A DNA stretch of 64,000 nucleotides from Myxococcales bacterium (GTDB taxonomy: Bacteria > Myxococcota_A > Polyangia > Fen-1088). The notes under the pieces were generated by a model, which was given only the letters and a program-made list of their open reading frames with translations, ran no database searches and was not told where the DNA came from. Shown here piece by piece: positions 14,994-23,861 of this stretch. A program made the translations under genes and the position numbers. Numbering within the stretch: position 1 is the first letter of the stretch; each line of letters starts with the position of its first letter. Where the stretch lies: the NCBI GenBank assembly GCA_022184915.1, contig JAGTJU010000002.1:806001-870000 (forward strand), given 5' to 3'.

Positions 14994-15935
14994 CTAGAGT
15001 CCGCGCAGGTTCGGGTAGGTCGTGAGCAGGTCGTTCTCGGTGAGCGCGTCGCTGGGGTCGGCGGGAGTCCATACCACCTCGAGGCCCAAGAGCTCCCGGG
15101 GCGAAACGCCGCCGAGCGCGCTCAAAAGGGGTTCGAGCTGCACGTGTTCGTCCACGGAACCGAACTCCGCAAGAGGCTCGCGCGTGGCCACCACCAGGGT
15201 CACCACGATGTACTCCAACACGGCTTCGCTGTCTGCGAGGGTTTCGCTTGCCTTGCGGACGCCGCCATCGGCCGCGCGCACCCTTTCGACGTCGAAGCGG
15301 GACCGTTCGGCCAAAGACAGTCCGTTCATCTTGGTCTCCGCCTTCGCGAGCGGCATGGGTCCGTCGGCGCTCGTCTGCACGTAGCGGATCGAGTCCTTCT
15401 CCCGAATCAGCTCGAGCGCCGTTTGGGACAGCAGGGCGGCGAGGCCCGTTTCGGTGCCCGTATCACCCTGCTCTGCAAAGTGAGCCAGCCGATTTTGCAG
15501 GCCGCGTGCGGAGCGACCGAGGCCCAGCTGAACCTTGTATAGGTAGGCGCGGTCGGGGCGGAAGTCCGCAGCCGATTCATCGGGGTCATCACCCGGGTGG
15601 TATCCGCTTTCGCGCCGGCTGGCGTTGCGGAGGGCCCGGTACGCATAGAACCCGGCCAGACCCAACATGCCGACCATGAGAAGGCTGCCCATGCCCATGC
15701 CCCCTCCCAAACCGCCGAAACCCCAGCCGAAGCCTGGCACCACGAAGACGTTTGGTCCCGTGTTGTACCCAGGCCTGTACCCGGGACTGGGGCTGCGGCT
15801 CGGTGACGTGGAGGGCGAACGAAAGCCTCCTCGGCCACTGAAGCTGCCTCCCGAACGCCGGGCGAACGCATCGAGAGGTGCTGCCAAAAGCAGGAGCAAC
15901 ATCGAAAAGGCCACGGTCCAACGCCAGGTACGCAT
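14994..15935 (-). CDS. DUF1517-family membrane protein
   Basis: A 313-residue protein from ATG 15935. It has a signal peptide (residues 1-27), then a Gly/Ser/Arg-rich segment (R-S-G-G-S-F-S-G-R-G-G-F) and a Gly-rich hydrophobic membrane segment around residues 75-100. The C-terminal 200 residues are a soluble domain with L-G-L-G-R-S-A-R-G-L-Q-N-R-L and D-S-I-R-Y-V-Q-T-S near its centre. This plan matches DUF1517, shared by cyanobacteria, chloroplasts and some other bacteria; its biochemical role is not established. The product is probably anchored in the inner membrane with the large domain on one side. Confidence 0.75.
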   Translation of the reverse strand: MRTWRWTVAFSMLLLLLAAPLDAFARRSGGSFSGRGGFRSPSTSPSRSPSPGYRPGYNTGPNVFVVPGFGWGFGGLGGGMGMGSLLMVGMLGLAGFYAYRALRNASRRESGYHPGDDPDESAADFRPDRAYLYKVQLGLGRSARGLQNRLAHFAEQGDTGTETGLAALLSQTALELIREKDSIRYVQTSADGPMPLAKAETKMNGLSLAERSRFDVERVRAADGGVRKASETLADSEAVLEYIVVTLVVATREPLAEFGSVDEHVQLEPLLSALGGVSPRELLGLEVVWTPADPSDALTENDLLTTYPNLRGL

Positions 15936-16048
15936 AACGAGGATAACCCTAGCAGGGGGGGGGCGTAGCCTCCAGCGCAACCGGACAGCCCCGGTACGGT
16001 TGTCAGCGGCGGGCCAAGTGCCGGAACGTCAAGGGATCGGTGCGCTCG

Positions 16049-17356
16049 TCACGGCCCGGGTGGGGGGCCCGCGAGATCGCCTGAACGACCCAGCAACACG
16101 GATTGGGCCGCCGCCCTTTGATTCGCGAGCGTGGCGAAATGCGCGAGGAGGGTGGGCACCCCTTCCACGATCGCGAGGAAGTCGTCTTTGGGCAGGAACA
16201 AGGCGGTTGTCGGCGCGACGGCCGTCACGGCGGCAGACGTAGGCCCGCCGCCCAAAAGGGACATCTCGCCAAAAACGTCACCGCTGTGCAGGCGCGCCAA
16301 GGGCACGTGGGCTCCCCCTGCGTCGGAGGCAACCTCGACCTGCCCCATCAGCACGATGTAGAGCCCCATGCCGGGGTGGCCCTCGGCCACAATGAGCGCG
16401 CCTGGCTCGTACTCGACGCCTTGAAAACGCGTGAGCAGCTGCGCGCGTTGCTCGGCAGTGAAGGGCGCGAAGAGGGGGGAAGACGCCACGAGGTTTTTCA
16501 GCAGCCGCTCCCGCGTGAACCGCTCGAGCACCTTCGCCACCGAGGGCTCCTGCCGGGCCAGGTACGTGAGGGTCTCGCTGCCCACCACGAACACGTCCAG
16601 GAAGGTTGCGGCCACCAACGACGCCGACCGGGGCTCGGCCGAGACCAGGGCCATTTCGCCGACGAGAGTGCCTTCCCCCACCCGTGCCAACTCCCGGGGG
16701 GGGCCGCCCTCTACCTGCGTAAACACGAGCGCCTCACCGCTCGTGATGAAACAGAGGCTGTCGCCCGGATCGCCTTGTCGCATCAGCAAAGCCGAGGGCG
16801 CGAGCCGGCGAAGCTCCCCCGCCCGGTACACCGCCTCCAAGTTGGCCGGGTCCAGCTCCGAAAGGAGGGGAAGCGGTGCCACCTGCGAGGCAGGTTCGGC
16901 GACGGCTGACAGGTCGCAAGCTCGCGCGAAGGCCGTCTGGGCGGCTTCGTCGAGGCTGTCCGGAACCGGTCCGGTGGGCACGGGGGTGGCCGGGTCGGGC
17001 GGAGCCGGCCGGGTGGCGGTCTTCGAGAGCGCGGCAGAACTTGCGGCGTAGCGTTCCACCCAGGCGCGCTCCCGAGCGGGGTCCGCGGCGCCGAGGGCGG
17101 CGAGGCTCTTCAGCGCCGCCAAAGCCCAGAGGGGAAGGCCCGCCGCCGAGCAGCGGTCGACGAGAAGGCCCAGCAAAAAAAGGGCGTGGTCGCGGTGCCC
17201 TGCTTTTGCGTAGATTTCGGAGAGGCGCAGCCGCACCGACAAAGCCGAAGGCGCCGCTTGCAGGATGTCCCCGCAGGTCGCGAGCGCCAAAGCCCAACGT
17301 CCCTCCCCAAGGCAAGTCCCCAGCTCTTCGTCCGCTCGTGCCAAGTCGCGTGCCAT
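16049..17356 (-). CDS. Protein with N-terminal TPR-like region and two cNMP-binding domains
   Basis: A 435-residue protein from ATG 17356; an ATG six codons upstream is possible. The first 100 or so residues are helical and TPR-like (A-L-A-T-C-G-D-I-L-Q, S-E-I-Y-A-K-A-G). Two cyclic-nucleotide-binding folds follow, at about 180-295 and 300-415. The first keeps the phosphate-binding cassette with its Arg (G-E-M-A-L-V-S-A-E-P-R-S-A-S). The second has F-G-E-M-S-L-L-G-G-G-P-T-S-A-A, without the Arg that contacts the cyclic phosphate, so it may not bind ligand. No DNA-binding domain is present. It probably acts as a sensor or scaffold. Confidence 0.85.
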   Translation of the reverse strand: MARDLARADEELGTCLGEGRWALALATCGDILQAAPSALSVRLRLSEIYAKAGHRDHALFLLGLLVDRCSAAGLPLWALAALKSLAALGAADPARERAWVERYAASSAALSKTATRPAPPDPATPVPTGPVPDSLDEAAQTAFARACDLSAVAEPASQVAPLPLLSELDPANLEAVYRAGELRRLAPSALLMRQGDPGDSLCFITSGEALVFTQVEGGPPRELARVGEGTLVGEMALVSAEPRSASLVAATFLDVFVVGSETLTYLARQEPSVAKVLERFTRERLLKNLVASSPLFAPFTAEQRAQLLTRFQGVEYEPGALIVAEGHPGMGLYIVLMGQVEVASDAGGAHVPLARLHSGDVFGEMSLLGGGPTSAAVTAVAPTTALFLPKDDFLAIVEGVPTLLAHFATLANQRAAAQSVLLGRSGDLAGPPPGP

Positions 17357-17489
17357 CCCGCCAGGGTATCTCATCCCGGTGCAGGCACGAAACCCGCCGC
17401 GGCGGCCGAGAGATCCCCGTGCCTGTGCACTTCACTTGTCGGAGGACCCTTGTAAGTCTGCGTTGCGGGTTGGTAAAACTACGAAACTC

Positions 17490-18089
17490 ATGGATAAAGA
17501 ATCGGAGAGAGCGTTCGTGGAGGCGTTCACACAGGCGCTGGTCTCCTTGCCGTTCGACATGAAGGTGTTGGTGGAGGCCGTTGTCGACCCCGATCTCACC
17601 GAAGCCGTTCGGGAGGTGGCCGCGGCGGCGCTCATCCACTCGTTCACGCCGAAAGATCGTCACGTCGAGCCTTACCTGCGCCACACGGAAGACGTGGTCT
17701 TCCTCAGGCTGGCTCTCCAGCGGGTGCGCGGCGAAGGTTCGGAGGCCTCGAAGGGCTTCGAGGCGCATTGGGCCGAGTCCTTCACCAACCTGGACGAGGA
17801 ACTGCGCGCGTACCGCGAGGTGTTCGGCGAAGACATCGTCGACTGGCTCGACGCGCGCTGGCCGCTCCTGCGCAAAGGGGTGCTCGAGAAAAAGCACCCC
17901 CTCCAGTACGTGCGGGACGAAGCCCTGGGCCAAACGCTTTACGACCATGCCAGCGACTTCGCCACGGAATACCCGGTGACGGAGCGATCGTTGGGAGGGC
18001 GAGTCCGCGCGCTGTGCCATTTCGTGGAGCATCTGCAACGCAAGCACGAGCAGGACAAGCTCATGATCCACTCGGTGCCTCAGTCCTGA
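17490..18089 (+). CDS. Hypothetical protein, possible DUF1232-like
   Basis: A 199-residue protein from ATG 17490. It begins with acidic helices, and residues about 15-75 (L-P-F-D-M-K-V-L-V-E-A-V-V-D-P and A-L-I-H-S-F-T-P-K-D) faintly resemble the YkvA/DUF1232 repeat, where a P-x-D-x-I-P segment is usual. The match is weak, and no strongly hydrophobic membrane helix is seen. The rest is charged and helical. It is divergent from the double-cNMP gene, with 133 bases between, and precedes the HD gene. The function is unknown; gene reality is supported by coding character and a free-standing position. Confidence 0.6.
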   Translation: MDKESERAFVEAFTQALVSLPFDMKVLVEAVVDPDLTEAVREVAAAALIHSFTPKDRHVEPYLRHTEDVVFLRLALQRVRGEGSEASKGFEAHWAESFTNLDEELRAYREVFGEDIVDWLDARWPLLRKGVLEKKHPLQYVRDEALGQTLYDHASDFATEYPVTERSLGGRVRALCHFVEHLQRKHEQDKLMIHSVPQS

Positions 18090-18195
18090 GGGCCGCCGAA
18101 GGCCCGCGTCCCCTCAGGGGGCGCTTTCCGGTGCGGGCGTTTGCCCCGCATGGTATGCAAGGCGCCCCTTTTTCTTGAGCCCGAGTCCATTCGAG

Positions 18196-19242
18196 ATGTC
18201 GCACGTTCCCGCGTCTGGCCACCCTTACGGCAACGAGCCCGAGGATCTCTTGCGCCTGGCCTGTCAGGTGGCGCAGACCGGGGTGAGCCTGCCCGATGAG
18301 GTGGCCCTGGCCGCCCGCGCCGTGGCTCCCGAAGTGAGCCGGGTCAGGCCCGAGAAAGTCAGGGGCGCGCTCGCGTCATTGTTGCTCGCGCCGCATCCCT
18401 CTGCGGGGCTTCAATGGCTGCACCGTTGTGGCGCCCTGGAGCTGGTGATGCCGGAGCTGGCGGCCACCGTCGATTTTTCGCAAGAAGCGGGCCGGCGGCA
18501 TAAAGATGTTTGGGAGCATACGAAGCAAGTCGTGCTCCAAAGCGCCGCCGACCCGATCGTGCGTTGGGCGGCCTTGCTGCACGACATTGGGAAGGTGCCC
18601 ACGCGCGTCATGCACCCCAATGGCAAGGTCACTTTTCACCGCCATGCCGAGGTGGGCGCTCGCATGTTCGACAAGATCTCGCGGCGGCTCGAGTTCGACC
18701 GGGACACGCGCCAGGAGATCCGCTTTCTGATCTACAACCACCTGCGGGCCAACGCGTACAGCAAAGGGTGGACGGATGCGGCCGTGCGGCGCTTCGACAA
18801 AGAGATGGGCCCGCGGCTCGAGCGGCTGATTCAGCTCTCTTTGGCCGACGTCACCTCCCGGCGTCCGGGGCGCCGTCAGGAGGCAGCCCTGAACGTGGAG
18901 GAGCTCATGCGCAGGATCCTGGAGATTCGCGCGCTGGATGCCCAAATGCCCCCATTGCCGCCAGGGCTCGGCAACGCGATCATGCAGGCGTTTGCGTTGC
19001 CGCCGTCACGGCAAGTGGGCGAGCTTCGCGCCCTCTGCGAAAAGGCGGTCGACGCCGGGCAGCTCGAGGAGCGGCAAGAGCCGTCCTACTACGTGGCATA
19101 CCTCGTTGCGCAGGGCTTCGGAGCGGGGCGCACGGCCGAGGCCACGGCGCCCACTGGTCTTGCATCGACCTGCGGCCCAGAAGAGGGCGAGCACGGGCCC
19201 CACGCCGCCGAGGTTCACGAGCCTCCTCACCGCCACGACTGA
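18196..19242 (+). CDS. HD-domain phosphohydrolase related to the C-terminal part of CCA-adding enzymes
   Basis: A 348-residue protein from ATG 18196; a TTG at 18175 is also in frame. Residues about 55-100 resemble the RNA-binding neck of bacterial CCA tRNA nucleotidyltransferase/poly(A) polymerase (the L-Q-W-L-H-R-C-G-A-L-E-L-V-M-P-E-L type). An HD domain follows with all metal ligands: H-T-K, L-L-H-D-I-G-K, H-R-H and N-H-L-R. The N-terminal nucleotidyltransferase head with its G-S and D-x-D motifs is absent, and no trace of it lies upstream. The protein therefore probably keeps only phosphohydrolase activity, such as 2',3'-cyclic phosphatase or nucleotidase. The last 40 residues are low complexity. 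Confidence 0.8.
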   Translation: MSHVPASGHPYGNEPEDLLRLACQVAQTGVSLPDEVALAARAVAPEVSRVRPEKVRGALASLLLAPHPSAGLQWLHRCGALELVMPELAATVDFSQEAGRRHKDVWEHTKQVVLQSAADPIVRWAALLHDIGKVPTRVMHPNGKVTFHRHAEVGARMFDKISRRLEFDRDTRQEIRFLIYNHLRANAYSKGWTDAAVRRFDKEMGPRLERLIQLSLADVTSRRPGRRQEAALNVEELMRRILEIRALDAQMPPLPPGLGNAIMQAFALPPSRQVGELRALCEKAVDAGQLEERQEPSYYVAYLVAQGFGAGRTAEATAPTGLASTCGPEEGEHGPHAAEVHEPPHRHD

Positions 19243-19279
19243 GCGGCGATCGAAGGTGTGAGCCCCTCGAGGGATGGCG

Positions 19280-19435
19280 TTAGTCCCACTTGTCGACGCC
19301 GCCTTCGAGCGGCTCGTCATTTTCCCAGTGCCTGCGGTTTCGGCGCGCCAGGCGCACCTCCCGGATCTGCCGGCTGAGGTAGAGCGCCGAGCCTGCCACG
19401 GCGATGGCCAACACCACGATGATACCGGTCGACAT
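19280..19435 (-). CDS. Small single-pass membrane protein
   Basis: A 51-residue protein from ATG 19435. It has one hydrophobic helix at residues 3-22 (G-I-I-V-V-L-A-I-A-V-A-G), then a strongly basic stretch (R-L-A-R-R-N-R-R) and an acidic tail. This N-out, C-in topology is typical of small inner-membrane subunits. It lies just downstream of the unknown 182-residue gene on the same strand. I recognise no family. The clear positive-inside pattern is the evidence for coding. Confidence 0.5.
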   Translation of the reverse strand: MSTGIIVVLAIAVAGSALYLSRQIREVRLARRNRRHWENDEPLEGGVDKWD

Positions 19436-19483
19436 GAAGACGCTTATACCGTGACCCGGGCCCAACAGGCCGGCAAACGTGCC

Positions 19484-20032
19484 TCACCAGCTGCGTAGGT
19501 AACGTAGGCCCTGAGGAGAGGGGCGCACCAGGTAGCCCATGGCTGCGGCGATCTCATGGAGATCGGTGCGGCTCAGGAAGTCTGGAAACGCCCGCTCGAC
19601 TCCCGGTGGCGCGTAGGCCACGGCCGCCTCGAAGAGAGGGATCGGAGCCTCACCCAAACGTTGGCACGCGTCGTAGACGGCGCCCAGGACGGCGATCCCA
19701 TCGCAAGGATCTTCGCAGGCCTGCCACTGCCAGGCGATGGCGGCAAGGGCCTGCTTTAGCGGCGCCACGCTCTTCGTCTGCAAGGCGATCGAGGCACAAC
19801 GCTCCGCAAACGACACCAGCGTATGGGCGCTATACGGATCCGCAGCTTCGCTAAAGAGGCGCCGCTCCTCGGCGCTGCCCAGGGCCTGATAGTGCTGGAC
19901 GGCGGCGGTCACCCGTACGTCGCGCGCGGAAGGCAAGTCTTCCTCGTCGCGGTACCAATCGAAGTCCTCCCCGGCGAGCGGGGCCAAGATGTCGGCGGGC
20001 CGAACGCCCGGGGGCTGGCGGGGCGTCGTCAC
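19484..20032 (-). CDS. Hypothetical protein coupled to the SpoU methyltransferase
   Basis: A 182-residue soluble protein. It starts at GTG 20032, overlapping the methyltransferase stop by four bases (GTGA), so it is translationally coupled. The sequence is mostly helical (F-S-E-A-A-D-P-Y-S-A-H-T-L-V-S-F-A-E) with conserved-looking Trp and Cys residues, and ends in R-Y-L-R-S-W. No catalytic motif, membrane segment or known domain is recognisable. Coupling suggests, but does not prove, a role linked to RNA modification. Confidence 0.65.
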   Translation of the reverse strand: MTTPRQPPGVRPADILAPLAGEDFDWYRDEEDLPSARDVRVTAAVQHYQALGSAEERRLFSEAADPYSAHTLVSFAERCASIALQTKSVAPLKQALAAIAWQWQACEDPCDGIAVLGAVYDACQRLGEAPIPLFEAAVAYAPPGVERAFPDFLSRTDLHEIAAAMGYLVRPSPQGLRYLRSW

Positions 20033-20844
20033 GGCGCGCGTCTCCTGTCACGTTGGGGGGCCACTTGTGTGAAATGATACAGGCAGATCGCCGCGGCGGT
20101 GGCTACGTTCAAGGAATCGGCGGCCCCCATCGGAATAGTCAGGAGATCGTCACACGCTGCGCGCAGGGCGGGTGAGAGCCCGGGACCTTCCGCACCGAAC
20201 ACCACGATGCTCGCCTCGTGCGGGGCATACCCTGCCAAGACCTTTGCCCCCTCGGGTTCGACGACGGTGCCCACCAACCGGGCGCCCGCGCTTTGTTTGA
20301 GGGCGAGCAAGTCGTCGGGCCAGGTCGTGAGCCTTCGTATCGGAACCTTGAAGGTGTTGCCCATCGCGACACGGATGGCCTTGCGGTAGTAGGGATCGGC
20401 TGCGCGGGGTGATAGCAACACACCCTGGGCACCGAAAGCGGCCGCATGCCTCACGATCGCGCCCACGTTGTCCACGTCGACCAGATCCTCGAGGGCCACC
20501 AGCAGACCCGCTTCGAGGGCCTGTCCGGGCCCCCGAGGGCGCCGGCCCACCGCCAGGCAGCCGCGGTGCACGTGCAGCCCCGCCACGTCGTCCATCACCG
20601 CCTGGGGCACGAGGTAAACGGGAATGTCGGGCCGCAGCGCCTCACGTCCGCTCACCGCCGCGAGGCTGCGCAGACGGGGTGCGGTGACCAGTATCGACTC
20701 GACGAAAAGCCCGCTTGCCAGGAGCTGGCGCACCACGGTCTCGCTCTCTGCAATGAACTTTCCCGAGTCCTCCCGGAGGCGGTTCTCCTTGAGTTCGCGG
20801 TAGTCGGCCAGGCGCGGATCGTGTGCGTCCTCGATCACGATCAC
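20029..20844 (-). CDS. TrmH/SpoU-family RNA 2'-O-methyltransferase
   Basis: A 271-residue protein from GTG 20844. The N-terminal 90 residues match the substrate-binding domain of SpoU enzymes (F-I-A-E-S-E-T-V-V-R-Q-L-L). The C-terminal SPOUT knot carries the three family motifs: N-V-G-A-I-V-R with the catalytic Asn-Arg region, G-A-E-G-P-G-L, and I-P-M followed by S-L-N-V-A-T-A. These enzymes methylate ribose 2'-OH in tRNA or 23S rRNA using S-adenosylmethionine. The exact target nucleotide cannot be inferred. It follows the aromatic fusion gene by 13 bases and may share its transcript. Confidence 0.9.
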   Translation of the reverse strand: MIVIEDAHDPRLADYRELKENRLREDSGKFIAESETVVRQLLASGLFVESILVTAPRLRSLAAVSGREALRPDIPVYLVPQAVMDDVAGLHVHRGCLAVGRRPRGPGQALEAGLLVALEDLVDVDNVGAIVRHAAAFGAQGVLLSPRAADPYYRKAIRVAMGNTFKVPIRRLTTWPDDLLALKQSAGARLVGTVVEPEGAKVLAGYAPHEASIVVFGAEGPGLSPALRAACDDLLTIPMGAADSLNVATAAAICLYHFTQVAPQRDRRRAP

Positions 20845-20857
20845 GGGAAAACCCCGC

Positions 20858-22891
20858 TCAGGGTTTCACGAGCGCCACCGCCGACACGAGCGCCCCGAAT
20901 TCTTCGGGGTTCAAGCTTTGCTCGCCCCCCACCTTCGCGTGCTCGGGATCGGGGTGCATCATGAGCATCAGGCCATGAGCGCCGCAGGCCCGGGCTGCCT
21001 TCGCCATGGGCAAAACGTGTGAGCGCTTGCCCGTGCCCTGGCTTGGGTCGACCAGCACGGGCAAGTGCGTGCGCTCGCGCAGGACCACCACGGCCGAAAG
21101 ATCCAACGTGTTGCGGGTGGTGCTCTCGAAGGTTCTGATGCCCCGTTCGCACAAAATGACCTGACCGTTGCCGTGCGAGATGACGTACTCCGCGGATGCG
21201 AGCCACTCGTCGATGGTGCTCGACAAGCCGCGCTTGAGCACGACCGGACGGTCAACCTTGGCGAGCTCCGCGAGCAGGGCGAAGTTTTGCATGTTCCGCG
21301 CGCCCACGAGCAAGAGGTCGGCCTTCTCGGCGGCGAGCCGCACCTCCTCGGGAGACGTCACCTCCGTCATGATGGGCAGGTTGAAGGCCTTGCCCGCGGC
21401 CGCCAAGTGGTCGAGCCCTTCCGCGCCAAGCCCCTCGAAGGCCCCGGGCTCGCTCGTCGCGGCGAAGACATTGCCTCGCAGGATGTGAGCGCCCGCTGCG
21501 TGGACGCTGGCCGCGGCCGCATCGATCTGCGCCCGGCTCTCGACGTAGGCGGGGCCCGCCACCACGGTGAAGCCCTCGCCGCCGATGAGAAGGTCGGCCA
21601 CGCGAATCACGGTGTCGCTCGGGCGAACGGTACGATCGGACAGCCTCTCTCGCGGGCCCTTGAGCTCGTCGCGCGGCTCCACGGCCACCTTGAGCGCGGC
21701 GGCCTGCGGATCGGAGGGCGTTGCCTTCGAGGGGTAGCACCCCAAGATCTTGAGGTACAGAGCCTGGGCACGCAGGCTGTCGAGCGCGGCCGCCACGTGC
21801 GTCATTTCCACGTGACCCTCGAAGTCGATGAAGAACATGTACTCCCAGGGCCGGTTTCGGCGCGGGCGCGATTCGAGCTTGGTCAGGCTCACCCCGAAAT
21901 CGGAGAGCACCTGCAGGCACTTGAGCAGGGCCCCGTGTTCGTGGCGGGTGGTGAGGATCAGGCTGGTCTTGCAGGGAACGCGCGGATCCACCCGCAGGGG
22001 CTCGCGTGCGAGCGCCACGAAGCGGCACAAGATCTCCTCTTGATTGCCTACCGCATGCCGCAGGATCGAAAGTCCGTGGGCCGCCGCTCCCTCCGGGGCT
22101 GCGATGACGGCCTGGCTGGGATCCAGGCTGCGGGCGACGAGCTCGAGCGCTTCGGCCGAATCCCGCGTGGTCACGGCACGGGCGCGCGGTAAGCCCTTGA
22201 TGAAGGCAGAACACTGCTCGAGCACGTTGGGGTGACCGTAGATGCGCTCGAGGGCCGAGGGCGGCACGTCGGCCATCGCGGCCAGGCAGTGATCGATCTT
22301 GTACGTCTCTTCGCCCACGATGTGCAGCTCGTGTTCCCGGAGCAGGTCGTAGACGGGATTCATGCTGCCCGCGAAGGTGTTCTCGATCGGCAGCAGCAGC
22401 AGATCCACATCACCGGACGCGAGCCGCTCCACGGCGGCTTCGAGGGTCTCGCACGTCTCGTAGTGTCCCACGAGGCCCCGCCCTGAGAGATACTGCTCGG
22501 CGGCCAGGTGATCGTAGCTGTAGGTCCCACCCAGCAAAGCCACGCGGCACGCACGCCCGGCGTCGGCGTCGCCCCCCGAGATCGTGGTGGCCTGCACAGC
22601 CACCGAATGCGCGATGATGTCGGCGAAGATCTTGCGCACCAGCGCGCCGGAGACGCCCAGCGCCCGCGCCCGCTCTTCGACCTTCGAGAGCACCTCGCGT
22701 TCGCGCGCGGGGTCTCGAATCGTATCCTGGCGACCCGACTTGGCCTTGACGATGAGGCCGACGGTCTCGAGCCGCGCGGCGATGAGGCGCACGATGTCCC
22801 CGTCGATGTGGTCGAGCTGCGTGCGCAGCGCCTTGAGCGGGTGGGGCGCCGGCACGCCGGTCCCCGGGCCTTGAGGGTCATCCTTCGACAT
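20858..22891 (-). CDS. Chorismate mutase / prephenate dehydratase-like / DAHP synthase-like triple fusion
   Basis: A 677-residue protein from ATG 22891. Residues 15-100 are an AroQ chorismate mutase with every E. coli P-protein active-site residue at constant offset: R23, R40, K51, D60, R63, E64, S96, Q100. Residues about 115-388 are a prephenate dehydratase plus ACT domain; H-G-A-L-L and E-S-R-P (phenylalanine binding) are kept, but the catalytic T-R-F motif reads C289-R-F. Residues about 430-677 are a type I-beta DAHP synthase fold. There all four metal ligands known from Thermotoga DAHPS are replaced (Cys to A448, His to Q618, Glu to M644, Asp to G655), and the K-P-R-T-S-P substrate loop is lost (A477, T479). 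Chorismate mutase activity is likely; the other two domains look regulatory or structural. An intact dehydratase gene precedes it by 22 bases. Confidence 0.88.
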   Translation of the reverse strand: MSKDDPQGPGTGVPAPHPLKALRTQLDHIDGDIVRLIAARLETVGLIVKAKSGRQDTIRDPAREREVLSKVEERARALGVSGALVRKIFADIIAHSVAVQATTISGGDADAGRACRVALLGGTYSYDHLAAEQYLSGRGLVGHYETCETLEAAVERLASGDVDLLLLPIENTFAGSMNPVYDLLREHELHIVGEETYKIDHCLAAMADVPPSALERIYGHPNVLEQCSAFIKGLPRARAVTTRDSAEALELVARSLDPSQAVIAAPEGAAAHGLSILRHAVGNQEEILCRFVALAREPLRVDPRVPCKTSLILTTRHEHGALLKCLQVLSDFGVSLTKLESRPRRNRPWEYMFFIDFEGHVEMTHVAAALDSLRAQALYLKILGCYPSKATPSDPQAAALKVAVEPRDELKGPRERLSDRTVRPSDTVIRVADLLIGGEGFTVVAGPAYVESRAQIDAAAASVHAAGAHILRGNVFAATSEPGAFEGLGAEGLDHLAAAGKAFNLPIMTEVTSPEEVRLAAEKADLLLVGARNMQNFALLAELAKVDRPVVLKRGLSSTIDEWLASAEYVISHGNGQVILCERGIRTFESTTRNTLDLSAVVVLRERTHLPVLVDPSQGTGKRSHVLPMAKAARACGAHGLMLMMHPDPEHAKVGGEQSLNPEEFGALVSAVALVKP

Positions 22892-22913
22892 CGGCCCGGA
22901 ATGTATCAGACGT

Positions 22914-23777
22914 TCATACGACGAGCGTAGGGTAAGACCCCAAAACGCGGATGGACTCGGAGCCCTCGGCCAGGCGCGCGAGGGCCCGAGCCACGGCCGC
23001 ATCTGCCTCGGCGCCCGCGAAATCCAGGTAGAATGAATACTCCCAGGGGCGCCCTTCGATCGGCCGGGACTCGATCTTCGTGAGGTCGACGCCCTCGCGG
23101 GCGAACGCAGAGAGGGCGTCGTAGAGCCCCCCGGGGCGGTTGGCGATGCGCAGCACGATCGACGTCTTCTGTCCGGGCTTGGTCCCGGTCAGCGTGAAGT
23201 CGCCGCGCCGCTCGGGCGCGGTCAGTACGAAGAAGCGAGTGAAGTTCTGGGCGTGGCTTTCGATGCCAGGAACCAGGATGTTGGCCCCGTAGACCTCGGC
23301 AGCCGTGGCCCCGGCGATCGCAGCCTGCGAGGGGTCACGGGCCTCCATGATCATCTTCACGCTGCCTGCAGTGTCGTAGCCGCCGGGGTCGACCTGCAGC
23401 GCGGGATGGGCCTTCAGAAATCTTTCACATTGCGCCAATGCCACGGGGTGCGAGTACACCCGGCGGACCTCGTCGAGCCGGGTTCCCGGGCGGGCAATGA
23501 GGTTGTGGACGATACGCAATACGAGCTCGGCCACGATCACCAGGTCGTGCTCCACCAGCAGGTCGTAGTTCTTGATCACGGAGCCCGCGAGGGTGTTTTC
23601 GATCGGCACCACAGCCGTATCCGCTTGTCCTCGGGTCACCGCCTCGAACATTTCCTCGAAGGTACGGCGCGGTTCTATCGCGACGTCATGACCAAAAGCC
23701 CCCCGGGCGGCCTCGTGCGAGAACGCACCGGGCTCGCCCTGGAAGGCGACGCGGAGGGATGAATGAGGGCCCGTCAT
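22914..23777 (-). CDS. pheA: Prephenate dehydratase, stand-alone with ACT domain
   Basis: A 287-residue protein from ATG 23777. It converts prephenate to phenylpyruvate in phenylalanine synthesis. The dehydratase domain (about residues 8-185) keeps P-I-E-N-T-L-A-G-S, H-P-V-A-L-A-Q-C and the catalytic T-R-F motif (N-F-T-R-F-F). The ACT domain (about 200-280) has R-P-G-G-L and the E-S-R-P signature used for phenylalanine feedback. Length and order match monofunctional bacterial PheA2. It stops 22 bases before the triple fusion on the same strand, so the two are almost certainly one operon. Because the fused dehydratase domain lacks the catalytic Thr, this gene is the likely source of activity. 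Confidence 0.93.
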   Translation of the reverse strand: MTGPHSSLRVAFQGEPGAFSHEAARGAFGHDVAIEPRRTFEEMFEAVTRGQADTAVVPIENTLAGSVIKNYDLLVEHDLVIVAELVLRIVHNLIARPGTRLDEVRRVYSHPVALAQCERFLKAHPALQVDPGGYDTAGSVKMIMEARDPSQAAIAGATAAEVYGANILVPGIESHAQNFTRFFVLTAPERRGDFTLTGTKPGQKTSIVLRIANRPGGLYDALSAFAREGVDLTKIESRPIEGRPWEYSFYLDFAGAEADAAVARALARLAEGSESIRVLGSYPTLVV

Positions 23778-23861
23778 GGCACACCACTGAGAATACAACG
23801 CACTTTCCCCGATGCGAGCCCTGGATCCCCCCGGCCGGTTCTCGCGGCGGGAGGACGGGGT

